Shown here piece after piece: positions 37,477 to 48,800 of a stretch of DNA of 64,000 nucleotides. This DNA comes from Saururus chinensis. Its lineage: Eukaryota; Streptophyta; Magnoliopsida; Piperales; Saururaceae. The DNA lies in NCBI GenBank assembly GCA_035235625.1, contig CP141148.1:28459057-28523056 (forward strand), in the 5' to 3' direction. The translations under genes were made by a program, and so were the position numbers. The number at the start of each line of letters is the position of its first letter. The stretch's first letter is position 1. Below the pieces are notes generated by a model. That model was given only the letters and a program-made list of their open reading frames with translations. It searched no databases and had not been told where the DNA came from.

Positions 37477-38035
37477 TTAAAATTTCATGATCCCACTGTT
37501 TAAACTCCCAATGTCTACAATTGGTGAATCATCACTGTCGCTGCAAACTGAAGGTTCTAGTCCACCAGAACTGGCCAGATGCATCCAAACACGATCCACT
37601 ATTAACATCTGCATGCACTTCTCGCGGGAGGGCTTCATCACTACATGATACTCTTAACACTACTTTCCCCTACCATTTCATTCTTCGGCTAGTTCGCTTC
37701 AGATACACCACTGGATCTCCCATGACAACAAGGAAACTCAGATGGTGAGTCGCAACAGGTGATTTTCTGCATAGTAAAAGTCTCTGATTCTTTCTCTGCA
37801 CCATCGACGTCTTTCTTCTGATTGAGCTGACAATCTGACACTTCGGTACATCCACCCAAGCTGACTTGATCATTAACATCAAGATTGCTTTTGGGCTAAC
37901 GAATGAAGTGTGCTGTGGCAAAGAAACCATTGGTTTGTTCGGGCTAGTCCTTTTCACCACGGGTTTATCTACTCATCCGTGCACGTTTCAGACTTCCTTT
38001 GACCCATTATGCTGTAGTTCACCATTAACAGTAAA
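37477..38035 (-). pseudogene. Decayed host gene, family not recognised
   Basis: On the minus strand three reading frames in succession show coding-like sequence. These are VDKPVVKRTSPNKPMVSLPQ and QHTSFVSPK near 37.9-38.0 kb, LGGCTEVSDCQLNQKKDVDG and ESETFTMQKITCCDSPSEFP near 37.7-37.87 kb, and CSDSDDSPIVDIGSLNSGIM ending at a stop at 37477-37479. Shifts between frames and in-frame TGA codons, which fit decay of CGA, show it is broken. The acidic-serine C-terminus and basic, proline-rich N-part suggest a nuclear or regulatory protein, but this is only an impression. Confidence 0.45.
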
Positions 38036-38409
38036 AACGTGTTTATTTGTAACTCGAAAATCCTCTCAATACATTATAAATAACAAAATTTGGGGTATTT
38101 TCTTGTACCTCATCTACCCCACAAAAATTTTCATCTTATTACCTCAAATAAGCCTATAATAGAACAATGTCTCTCTTTCCATGCATCTCCAATCGCCACT
38201 TGCTTTCTTCCCTCCGTTCATGACGGCAAAGTTTCATAGAGTGGTATTTTTCTTCTCCTAATCTTATTAAAAAGGTGATATTTAACAAATTTGTAGAGGA
38301 TTTGTTAGAAGGAATATAGTGCAAACTCAAAAAAATGAGTGCCGCTTTAAAGATTTTTTACCCGATAAAATTAGGTGACTTTGAAGATTTTGACTGCATG
38401 TTGTTACAG
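38036..38409. other. Intergenic DNA, nothing identified
   Basis: AT-rich spacer without a supported feature. Confidence 0.4.
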
Positions 38410-38650
38410 GGTAGCAGAGCGGACTACCCGTGACACGTGCTGGGGCGCACACACATGAAAAAATGTTGTATACAAGGTGTGCATGCATTATGGGAATGTT
38501 ACGCAATGTTACGGGCCTTCCCCGCAATGCCTGCACACATGATATGCAACACTAAGGGCAGTTCCTATAATATATGCACACCTCGTATACAACACTTTCC
38601 TATGTGTATGCGCCCCAGCACGTGTTACGGGTAGTCCGCTCCACTATCGC
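38410..38650. mobile_element. Foldback MITE, about 240 bp
   Basis: Long inverted repeats cover almost the whole element. The left side reads AGCGGACTACCCGTGACACG, then TGCTGGGGCGCACACACATG and TGTTGTATACAAGGTGTGCA. The right side gives the same in reverse with a few changes. The central loop contains a GGAATGTTACGCAATG-type stretch. It would fold into one long hairpin. A target duplication was not identified, so the superfamily (perhaps Mutator-like) is open. Small frames at 38327-38634 are its two strands and not genes. Confidence 0.75.
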
Positions 38651-39069
38651 GTGACAATGCGCTCAAAAAACCTAAAAAACTTTGGAAGTTCTTGTAGGGA
38701 TTCTTTGTGTCATTAATTAGATATTTGCCTTCACCATTTTTCTCTTGTTGTTTGTGGGAAGTTCTTAGCTTAATAAAAATAGGTGAGGTCATAGCATTTG
38801 TTTTCTGGTTCTTAAGTTTGGTCACATTCTTGATCAAATGTTTATGCTCACAATGATTTTTTATGATATATAATAAGCTTTGTATATGTAATCTTAGAAA
38901 TCTTACTGAGTACCGAGGTCCTTCAATTCTTGATTTACAATTTTACCTCATAAAGCATATGTGGAACATCGGGAGATGCTTCAGTATCATAGACATGGTA
39001 ATTTCCATGATAGAACTTATGAAATGATGCTTACAATGAGCACCTCTCAACAAAGTATAAATTTCTATA
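38651..39069. other. Intergenic DNA, nothing identified
   Basis: AT-rich spacer leading into the tandem array. The array's flanking motif (ATGGTAATTTCCATGA) appears from about 38995. No gene is seen. Confidence 0.4.
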
Positions 39070-39722
39070 TGGTGAGCTCCCACTATGAGAGAGTAAGGCC
39101 TCTACGCATTGTACGGGATAACTTCTAGAATGATGCTTACGGTGCCCCCCCCCCCTAACAACTTATGAAGTATGGGGGTGCCTACTGCGAGGGAGTAAGA
39201 CCTCTATGTAGACCATGGAAAAACTTATGGAATATATAGCACACGGTGCCCCGCCCTTGACAACGTATGAAGTTATATACAGGGGGTGCCCACTGCGAGG
39301 GAGTAAGCTTCTATGTGATCCAAGGAAAACTTCTCGAATGGTGTTCACGGTGGGTGCCCTCAAGAACTATGAAGTTATATATGGGGGGTGACCACCGCTA
39401 GGGAGTAGGACCTCTATGTGAACCACGAGAGAGCTTCTGGAATGACTCTCTTGGTGAGTTTCCCCGAAAAGATATGAAATTATATACGAAGGGTGCCCAC
39501 TATGAGGGAATAAGGCTTTTACAAGAAGTACAAAAGAACTTTTAAAATGACGCTCACGGTGGGCACCCCCGATAAAGTATGAATTTTTATATAGTAGGCG
39601 TCTACCACAAGTGAGTGAGACCTCTATATATTGCATAGGATAACTTCTAAAATGACTCTCACGGTGGACAACCCCGATCATATATAAAGTTATATATGAG
39701 GGTACCCAGCGCAAAAGAATAA
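39070..39722. repeat. Tandem array of about six 104-105 bp units
   Basis: The landmark GGGTGCCCACTGCGAGGGAG recurs, with changes, at about 39071, 39177, 39284, 39387, 39489, 39597 and 39700, so the period is 102-107 bp. Units also share ACCTCTATGTG and CTTCTGGAATGACTCTCACGG-like parts. Because the period is close to 105 (35 codons), minus-strand frames stay open over several units (39163-39363 and 39367-39714) and show a repeated LLPRSGHP-like peptide. Units differ at many positions, so the array is old. It could be part of an unrecognised LTR. Confidence 0.85.
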
Positions 39723-40137
39723 TGACTCTACAGGGGTAAACAATGAGTAAGCAAGGGTGTTTGTAAAATAAAAATAAAATAAAATTTCAATTTAAGGTAT
39801 ATTGAGAAAATTTTATAAAATATAACAGGGTAAAGAAGATAGGGTATTACGGAGTTTTATGGGGTGTATTGCCTCTCGGTACCACTCGTTCTTGAAGGAC
39901 AATGTTGCTTGTACCCTTCGAGAAAAACATACTTACGAACATGAGATACAAATATTTAAATAAGAGGATACATTTTAAAAGGGGGAGCCATATTTCTCTC
40001 TGCCTTGTAAATTTTTCCTGATATCAAGTAAATAACAGTGTTGTTATTAAACCCCATGCCTATGAGCATCAATCCAACTACAAAGCCACAAAAGGAGAAT
40101 ATTGAGACATGTTTTACTAGTATTGTCCACAGCTGAT
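39723..40137. other. Intergenic DNA, nothing identified
   Basis: AT-rich sequence. A 61-codon minus-strand frame (39956-40141) has a hydrophobic stretch but no other support. Confidence 0.35.
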
Positions 40138-40302
40138 TCATTTCAATTCAAAATTTTGCACAAAATTTAATAAAGAATAAAAATCTGGTGAAGGGTTTTT
40201 CAAAAACATAATCCTCTGATCCTGTGCATGACAGTTCCCACCCTTATCCTGAAGATCATAAACAGGTGGGATAGCGTACGGCTTGAGATCCAAGAACTTA
40301 GT
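40138..40302 (-). other. Coding-like 3' exon or relic, family unknown
   Basis: A minus-strand open frame of about 52 codons reads LDLKPYAIPPVYDLQDKGGN, then CHAQDQRIMFLKNPSPDFYS and ends FELK at a TGA (40138-40140). It follows an AG that could be a splice acceptor, with an in-frame stop just upstream. The residue composition looks like real protein. There is no ATG, so it would need an upstream exon. It could be the last exon of a minus-strand gene whose 5' part is lost, or a gene fragment. Confidence 0.3.
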
Positions 40303-40922
40303 ACTTTACAACAACTTTCCCACCGTAGGGGAAACTAAATGATAATGCACGAGGCAATAAGGTGGGAGGGCGAGGCCCATCCAATGGGTGAAGCGGGGAT
40401 CACTGTAGAAACATGCAGTTTACAGATTGAATTATGCAATTATGCAATTTGAGTTCCAATTTAATTAGAAACTCAAAGATTAACAGAAAAAACAATGAAA
40501 CAAAAAACCACATAAACTCGATGCAAGGACTCAACTCGACTTCAATCACCAGTTCAGCAACCATGGCTGTCAAAACTGAAAAAACAATAGCATTTAACGA
40601 TAGACAGAAAAGATTTACATGAAGTTTCAGCATCTTCAAATATGATGGACTCTAGTTAACCAACAGGTAAGATCTTTGCCCACGCACCAGTGAATAGTGT
40701 TTATTTATCTTTACACTGCAAATGTCACCTCAATATGGACATACCCCTTTTTCACCACAAGTATTCGATGTAGTCCATCTCATGTGGACATGCCATCCAA
40801 CATCCAAATATAAACATGCAAATCTTCACCTACTTTAGGGTGAAACAATGATTCCTCAAATGATGCCAATGGCTCCAATTCATATGGGAAACTAGAATTA
40901 TGAAAGAATATGAAGCAGAAAT
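40303..40922. other. Spacer or 3' flank, no gene called
   Basis: Contains a 79-codon minus-strand frame (40400-40639) rich in hydrophobic residues and overlapped by an unrelated plus-strand frame; neither has a domain. It may be the 3' untranslated region of the small gene at 40923-41256. Confidence 0.3.
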
Positions 40923-41256
40923 CTAGCGAGCTTGCACAATCTCCTTTTCATGATCAACATTGTGAATGATCTCCCTCAACCTTCTCAGCCTATAATAATC
41001 AATTGGGTACGGTGCCCCATAGAGACTGTCCACATAATCGGCAAAAGCCTCGAGGACAGATGAGATTTCCCCAAGTTTCTGCTGAATCAACCAAATTGCC
41101 ACTCTCCACTCCAGGCCCCCCTTCTACTGAGTCTAAATCAGGCACAACTCCACCACATGTAAAGTAAAGCAAATAAATTAGTCTTTCTGCATCTAGAACA
41201 AAGCTTACCTTTTTGAAGGGCAATGGCTGGCCGATCCGTGTCCTCCAAAATAGCAT
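40923..41256 (-). CDS. Possible small two-exon gene, 77 residues
   Basis: Minus-strand model. Exon 1 (41256-41209) reads MLFWRTRIGQPLPFKK and ends at a strong donor AAAAAG|GTAAGC. The intron is 100 bp (41208-41109). Exon 2 (41108-40923) continues in phase with WRVAIWLIQQKLGEISSVLE, AFADYVDSLYGAPYPIDYYR and LRRLREIIHNVDHEKEIVQA, then R and TAG. Codon use in exon 2 is typical of plant coding DNA, and the peptide has an amphipathic helical look with a tyrosine/proline-rich loop. The leader upstream (41257-41420) is CT-rich on this strand. The acceptor has a poor pyrimidine tract, and exon 1 is short enough to be chance, so exon 2 may instead be the last exon of a truncated gene. The family is not recognised. 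The overlapping plus-strand frame at 41223-41453 is thought to be a shadow. Confidence 0.4.
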
Positions 41257-41748
41257 GGTGGACCCCGCACTTGGCTGGGTCCGGGGAGGAGCTGACTACA
41301 CTGATGGCGGGTGGGGGCCACCTACGGAGGCATGTGGCAGCGGAGAGGTGGGGAGAGCAAGAAGTAGACGCCAGAGGGCAGCCACAGGAGGGAGGTCAGG
41401 GAGAGAGAAATAGAGGTACATACGACATGCAAGTAATCATAATTCATAGTTAAGGGGCTTCTCATCCCAAAATTAGAGTAAGCCGTTGGATTAAAATTCA
41501 AAGGTAATTATAGAATTTGGCTCATTGATCCTTTTTTAGCCTGGTTTCATATAAATGGGATTATATATTTCTCTCTCTATATATAGAAGTGATGGTTGAA
41601 ACATCCTTTTCTAAGGAGATATCTTAAACCGGAAATCCCCCAAAATTTTGCCTTAATCATGTAAATATGGCTTGCAAATTCATGAAAAATGATTTTGGAA
41701 TATAACCACTAAGACGGTTAATTTTGTATCCCAAGAGAATGCTTTTGA
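41257..41748. other. Leader-like GC-rich stretch, then AT-rich spacer
   Basis: Sequence 41257-41420 is GC-rich; after it the DNA is AT-rich up to the copia LTR. CTTTTG at 41742-41747 is repeated right of the copia fossil and may be its target duplication. Confidence 0.4.
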
Positions 41749-42704
41749 TGAGTGGTGTACTAGCGAAAGTATATGGTGGGAAAAGCTCAAAGGTTTGTGC
41801 CTTTAATAAAAATTATAACTTTATAATAATTTCTTTACGCAATTATATAAACAAAGACATTCATAAGCAATAAACACATGCATAAGTCTGTTGATCAATT
41901 AGAATGAAATAATGGAGTGATAAAAACTGACTTTGGGGCTGATAAGCCCCTTGATGCTTTACTCCTTCACTCTAACGCCCGATTTAACAATTAGACATCG
42001 ATTCAATTAAGATAGAAAGGGGGATATCTTTAACTATGTGTAGAACACTTAAAATCCACTTGATGGAGTGCCCTAGCCCTTGCCTTGAAGCCTCACAATT
42101 CCCAAGAGGGGTTTCCTCCTTTGTGCACCACGCAAGAGGTCGAAGGGAGGGAGAGAGGGGCGGCCACCCCTCTTTTCCCTTGTCTTTTGAGCAACATGCC
42201 AAGAGGATGAGGAGGCATGATTGGGAGAGAGAGGAGAGGAGAGGGGGTCTTGGTTAGGGCTTTCTTCTCTCTTAACAAGTATTTATACTCCCTCATTTGA
42301 CTTACCTTACACGGGCTTTCTTAATAGGCCTCTAATCTAAAGTCCACGGGATTAACTTATAGGGTCTAACACAACAAAAGTGGGCTATGAGTCTCTATGC
42401 CCATAGAGGCCTGTTCCCTATACACTGCCAAGGCCGCGATAGGGTCAACACCTCGCTAACCACGGGTCCGGCCAACGACACTATTTCTTGCATCGGGCCC
42501 CACATAGTGAATAAGCGTATCCTAGTTGCATGCCTAGTGTGCGTGAGTGATGAATGTGGGTCCTAATAGAATATGTATCATGACGGTTTATGTGGGGTTG
42601 GTGTGACCGCCCCCACTGTCCTTAGACCCCGTAGCCTGTATCAGCTCACCCAAACCGCGAACAAAGTGGACCAAATGGGCTTGAGCCCATACCATGGTCC
42701 AACA
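41749..42704 (-). repeat. LTR (3' side) of the nested copia fossil
   Basis: 956 bp on the plus strand from TGAGTGGTGTACTAGCG to ATGGTCCAACA. It is a direct repeat of 62010-62754 but carries about 210 bp more, at about 42310-42540. Small frames within (41984-42296) recur in the other LTR (62297-62599) and are not genes. Confidence 0.9.
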
Positions 42705-44656
42705 TCCCCCACTATGGGTGAATGACTCATATGGTCCAACAATGACTTGCGCCAGTTCTATCTAAGACCAATGCTATGAGCATGTTGAAAAAATAGATAT
42801 GTCGTTAAGGCTTTGGTAAACGGATCCGCCAACATCCCAGTAGTAGGAATATGACTCACAACCACTTTTTTTCTCTGTAGCATGTCAAATATATAGTAGT
42901 AATGCACTTCAATGTGCTTACTCTAGCACTGATCTCCCTATTTTTGAGTGTCGATACAATCGTTAGATTAATCCAATGAATATGGACAAAAGCATTAATC
43001 CAGTTTTCTAGTCCCAATTTAGCTAGAAATTCTTTTATCCATACTACTTGGGAAGCTACTATCATATATGCATAAAACTTAGCTTCCATCGTAGACTTAG
43101 AAACACTTTTTTGTTTCTTTCTTTCCCACGATATAGCCCTACTGCCAAACATGAAGACAAATTCGACAGTGGAATTTCTTGTCATCTAGATCCCCCATAT
43201 AATCTGAATCACTATGTCTAGTTAATGACTGTCATGCCCGGGGTTTTCAAAATAATTTTTATAAAATTTAAATAAAAATTCCGCAATATAACGGCTGTAA
43301 ATTGGTGAAGATTGACGAAAATACGAAACCTGTAAAAAACATTTTTTATAATTCTCATTCATTTGTATCAAATCCATCTCAACACTTTCTTTTCAATTCA
43401 AAATAGAGATATAACAACAATAAAACATTCAAAGCTCGTAGTTCATTCATCCCCCGGCGTGAATAACGAACAAAAGACAAAATTTGCCATGGCCATGGGT
43501 TTTCAATATATTTTCCCAGGCGTAGCTGGGTACAAGTTCCATAACAATCGAAAGTAATAATACAGTCCATGTACAAGTCCAAAATAATACATGTAAAAGC
43601 ACTCACCTCACTTAATACATGTACTTCAAAATTTATTTGCAACAGATCGTGGCATAAATTAATCAAGGAATAATAGAGTCAAAAATCAACCCGCAATCCA
43701 AAAAGTGTATCCTCAAATGCTACGCAGCTCTCGAACTAGGCCCCACAGAAGTCCCTGGAGTGCCTGAGGATTAGAGAAAAAGAACATGAGTACTTTCATA
43801 CCCAGTAGGAGAATCAAAATCAGTGAACCATAAAAGTTCACACCAAAGCTGCTCTACAAGACAGTAGCAAACCAAGAACCAGGCGAATATAAATACAATC
43901 TCAATCAGAGTACTACAATTCCTCTGAGCTTTCTAAACTTACAATTTTTTTTTCACCTTACGTATAACAAAACACAACCTACCAAACTCTCATTTTCACA
44001 TACATACTACTTACACTTACAATCTTACGTTTATTATCTTACACTTACACTCGACGAATAGAACTAATTAAATCTCAATTAGCTCTACTGTCGAAAGGAA
44101 AGAATGCCACTAGGGTGTCACCTTGACCTTTGGGGTGAAACCTACGCGTTAAAAAGATTCCGAAGGCAAAGTACACTGGTGCTCATGGGGCACAGGATCA
44201 AACAGGTAAGAGTAGATCCATGATACTACTTACCTCAGCACGCAAATGCCCACTCTCTGGGGCCATACAGGGCCAGCAAGGGCCTAAAAATGCCAATTAA
44301 GGCAAGAAAACTTACAAAGCCACTCTTGGGCAGAAAACTTACAATGCCACTCTTGGGCAGAAAACTACGATGCCACTCTTGGGCGCACAACTCACAGTGC
44401 TCTCAACAGAGCATAAAAAATCCTAACTTACACAAACATTACCTCCAAGGTATGAACTACGTTAATCTTATAGGTGAAACTGACCGCCCGTCAGTTGTCA
44501 ACCAAATGGAATTTAATCCGTCAATCTAGCTAAGAACTCACTCTTATTATCAACTGCATACTTTAATTATGCTAAAGTTTATAGTTTATACGTTATGCAA
44601 GTACCAATATGATTGTACCTTTACTTGTAGCTTATATCTAAGCTTCTAACCAATTT

Positions 44657-45493
44657 TATTTAGCAATCTTTGCATGTTCATCCACTAGAAAAATTCACAG
44701 GGAGTTTGCCCAGCGACCATTCCGCCTTGCTAGCGGCTAGAGACCACGTCCATGACAATGCTTTACCCACACTATTGGACTGACCTAAGTTTTTTTTTGG
44801 GGCGTGCAGGCATCTAAATCACCGGTAAGGGTGTTGTGAGAGACGTTCTTAACTGCGGGCGTTAATTGGAGACCTGCACTGCAGTTTCCACCCCAAAGCC
44901 ATCTCTTGTAGTGTAAGGGTGCGTGGGCTGCTGGGTACACACCAACGCAGCCTTCGTGGTACGCCCTGACATCAATTTTGGCCCAGCCGGCAAGGTAGGA
45001 GACTTTGAACCTTAGAAATTCACTCTAGCGTGTTTTTCTGATAGGATGCATGCTAGGACTAAGTGTTTAATTGCATGATGTTTAGATGGATATTAATGCG
45101 GAGGATGTTAAGTGCAGAGATTAATTTTAATGGCCATATGGGTATATTTTAAAATTATCTGTGTATTAATTAGTTGATTAGTCGTACATTCACATATGAC
45201 TTATTCTTGCTTTGGATAGATGGATGAGTAGAAGACCTGTGTAATTAATTATATTTCTTGCTAAATGCATGAGTGGTCGTTATGCTTATGTAAGAATTAT
45301 GTTTTCATGCTATAAAGGCTGTAAAGCATGTTGTAAGATGTATGTGTGGTGTATAATTCAAAACTATGAGTTGTTTATACATGTGCAGATGATGTATGTA
45401 TGCTTGATAAGTGACGATCAGTTTCGACTGATTCGAATTTCTGAAAAGTGAGGCAGAGACTTCAAGGTTTAGTAAATAGGCAAATTAGGGTTC
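44657..45493. other. Spacer between the inverted arms
   Basis: About 840 bp with a GC-richer part (44700-45010) and an AT-rich part. It is not repeated elsewhere in the window. A 60-codon frame at 45269-45451 is cysteine-containing but has no recognisable domain. Confidence 0.5.
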
Positions 45494-45763
45494 GAAGCTT
45501 AGATATAAGCTACAAGTAAAGGTACAATCATATTGGTACCTGCATAACATATAAACTATAAACTTCAGCATAATTAAAGTATGTAGTTGGTAATAAGAGT
45601 GAATTCTTAGCTAGATTGACGGATTAAATTCCATTTGGTTGACGACTGACGGGCAGTTAGTTTCACCGATAAGATTAACGTAGTTCATACCTTGGAGGTA
45701 ATGTTTGTATAAGTTAGGATTTTTGATGCTCTGTTGAGAGCATCGTGAGTTGTGCGCCCAAGA

Positions 45764-45870
45764 GTGGCATCGTAAGTTTTCTGCCCAAGAGTGACATTGT
45801 AAGTTTTTTGCCCAAGAGTGGCATTGTAAGTTTTCTGCCCAAGAGTGGCTTTGTAAGTTTTCCTGCCTTA
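45764..45870. repeat. Short tandem repeat of ~30 bp in the inverted arm
   Basis: Four units of GTAAGTTTTCTGCCCAAGAG with the following TGGCATT; the mirrored units are at 44300-44395. The same CCACTCTTGGGC motif repeats at 58462-58560 in the related LTR-like block, which supports their relationship. Confidence 0.8.
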
Positions 45871-48800
45871 ATTGGCATTTTTAGGCCCTTGTTGGCCCTG
45901 TCTGGCCCCAGAGAGTGGGCATTTGCGCACTCAGGTAAGTAGTATCATGGATCTACTCTTACCTGTTTAATCCTGTGCCCCATAAGCACCGGTGTACTTT
46001 GCCTTCAGAATCTTTTTAACGCGTAGGTTTCACCCCGAAGGTCAAGGTGACGCCCTAGTGGCATTCTTTCCTTTCGACAGTAGAGCTAATTGAGATTTAA
46101 TTAGTTCTATTCGTTGAGTGTAAGTGTAAGATAATAAATGTAAGACAGTAAGTGTCAGTAGTATGTATGTGAAAATGAAAGTTTGATTGGTTGTGTTTTG
46201 TTATACGTAAGGTGAAAAGAAAATTTTGTAAGTTTAGAAAGCACAGAGGAATTGTAGTACTCTGATTGAGATTGTATTTATCTTCGCCTGGTTCTTGGTT
46301 TGCTACTGTCTTGCAGAGCAGCTTTGGTGTGAACTTTTATGGTTCACTGATTTTGATTCTCCTACTGGGAATGAAAATACTCATGTTCTTTTTCTCTAAT
46401 CCTCAGGCACTCCAGGAACTTCTGTGGGGCCTAGTTCGAGAGCTGCGTAGCATTTGAGGATACACTTTTTGGATTGCAGGTCAATTTTTGACTCTATTGT
46501 TCCTTAATTAATTTATGCCACGATATGTTGTAAATAAATTTTGATGTACATGTATTAAGTGAGGTGAGCGCTTTTACATGTATTATTTTGGACTTGTACA
46601 TGAACTGTATTATTACTTTTGACTGTTATGGAACTTGTACCCAGCTACGCCTGGGAAAATACATTGAAAGCCCATGGCCATGGAAAATTTTGTCTTTTGT
46701 TCGTTATTCACGCCGGGGGATGAATGAACTACGAGCTTTGAATGTTTTATCGTTGTTATATCTCTGTTTTGAATTGAAAAGAAAGTGTTGAGATGGATTT
46801 GATACAAATGAATGAGAATTATGAAAAATGTTTTTTACAGGTTTCATATTTTCGTCAATTTTCACCAATTTACAGCCGTTATATTGCAGAATTTTTATTT
46901 AAATTTTATAAAAATTATTTTAAAAACCCCGGGCGTGACAATGACAAACTTTCTCCCTGATAGGTGAAATCTAGATTCATAGATCCTAGAAGGTATCAGA
47001 ATACCCTTTTCACTACTTGCTAGTGTTGAAGTCTAGCATTTGCTTGGTAGTAGCTCAACAAGCCTACCACAAAACTCAAGTCAGGTTTAGTATAAATTAT
47101 GTCATACACCAAGCTGCCAATAGCTTGTAAATATGGCACTGACTCCTTCTAGATTCTATCTCCTCTGTCCGAGGAGCCATACTCTTAGATAACACAGTAC
47201 CCTTGTGTATAGGGGATTCAATATTTTTCCAACACATGATATTGAAGCGTTTGTGAACACTCACTATGTATGACTCTTGAGATATACTTAGCTTCTTAGC
47301 CTTTCTATCCCTATCAATTTCTATCCCAATGATGTAGGATTTCTCACCCATGTCCTTCATCTCAAACTGGGTTTTAAGTCATTTCTTTAAACTGATTATC
47401 ATACCTAAGTCATTCCCCATCAAGAGTATGTCATCTATATAGAATGACAACATCATATACATAGTCTCATCGTAGAGGGTATAAACACAATGATCATGAT
47501 CATTAACTATGAACCCATATTCATTAATCACCTTGTGAAAAGTGAAGTACCATTACCTTGTAAATTGTTTATGGCCGTACAATGATTTTATTAGCTTGCA
47601 CACCTTGTGTTCCTCTCTAGGAACTACAAAACCCTTAAGTTGTCCCATGTAAATCTCTATTTAGGAAGATAGTCCATACATCCATATGGAATAACTCTAA
47701 ATCAAAGTAAGCAACATTTGCTAAGAGACATCTAATTGAGTTAAATCTTGACACAGGTGAGTATCTCTCCTTAAAGTCTATCCCATACACTTAGGTGAAC
47801 CCTTTTACCACTAATATCGCTTGTACTTGTCTATTGATTCATCTGCCTTTAAACTTCTTTTTGAAGATCCATTTACACCCTATGGGCTTCCACCCTTTTT
47901 GTAGATCAACTATCTCCTAAACCTTGTTCTTTAGGATTGAATCCATTTCCTCTTGAATAACATTGTGTCATTCTTGAGCATCTGGAAGACTTAAAGCTTG
48001 CTCAAGGATAATTTGTCATCTAGAATAGGTTAATCTAATGTAACATTGTCTTCCTCTAGCATTGCATAGAAATCTCTCAACTGTGTTGAAGGTCTTCTTT
48101 CCCTCAATGCCCTTAGTTCTTGTTGGTTTGATTTTACATGATTTAATTACTTCCTCAAGGGTAGTACTAGGACCAATCTCTTTTACTATCTCGAATAAAT
48201 CTACTCTTTTATTTGATATGTTGGGATTTAATTCTTCTTCTAAGAAATAAGTATATCTAGACACTATAACCCCCATTGTCTCATCGTGTAATAAACCACA
48301 AATTTGTACCCCTTAGAGTGATCACAGTAATTAATAAAGTAGCATTTTATGGTCTTAGGGTCCAGCTTAGACCTATGTTGGTCAGACACCTTTACATGTG
48401 CCCTGGACCTCCATACTCTAAGATGTCCTAAGCTTGGGCATCCACCCATCCAAAGCTAATAAAGTGTCCATTAGACTACCTTTGTGGGTACATGATTAAG
48501 GATGTACACGATAGTGTTTAAAGCCTCATCCCAGAAATTGGTTCCTAATTCAGAGTGATTTAATATGAATTTGACAATATCTATAAGCGTCCTATTACAC
48601 CTTTCTACCACTCTATTTTGTTGTGGAGTGTAAGGGAGTATGTATTGATGCACTTAGGGCTAGTCGTCTGCCAAATAGTCGGTGGACAAGCCTTGTCCAT
48701 GTCTGTGTCCATTAACAATTTATCCGCCGGCCATTTGTCCACGAATGTAGCCTTTTATATGATGGACATGGCCATTGTCCATAGACATAGCCTCTTGTCC

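Larger units (their letters stand above)
43230..46940. mobile_element. Inverted-repeat element made of two LTR-like ends
   Basis: The left arm (43230 to about 44656) and right arm (about 45494-46940) are inverted copies of each other, about 1.43 kb and roughly 93-95% alike by eye. They are separated by an unrelated spacer of about 840 bp. The outer ends are TGTCATGCCCGGGG and CCCCGGGCGTGACA. Both flanks carry ATGAC (43225-43229 and 46941-46945), a 5-bp target duplication. The arms match the first 1.4 kb of the LTR-like block at 57231, both running inward from their TG ends. There are no coding domains. It sits inside the RNase H region of the copia fossil and is treated as a fossil. Short frames in the arms (43363, 43379, 44290, 45745, 46564, 46613) are repeats. 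Confidence 0.8.

Noticed and set aside
39070-39722. Regular repeats considered as a CRISPR array
   Set aside because: The units are about 105 bp, contiguous and diverged, with no short constant repeat plus unique spacers; the window is plant nuclear DNA.
41223-41453. 76-codon plus-strand frame starting MAGRSVSSKIAWW
   Set aside because: It lies opposite the proposed leader and exon 1 of the minus-strand small gene, has no domain, and is open mainly because of GC-rich composition.
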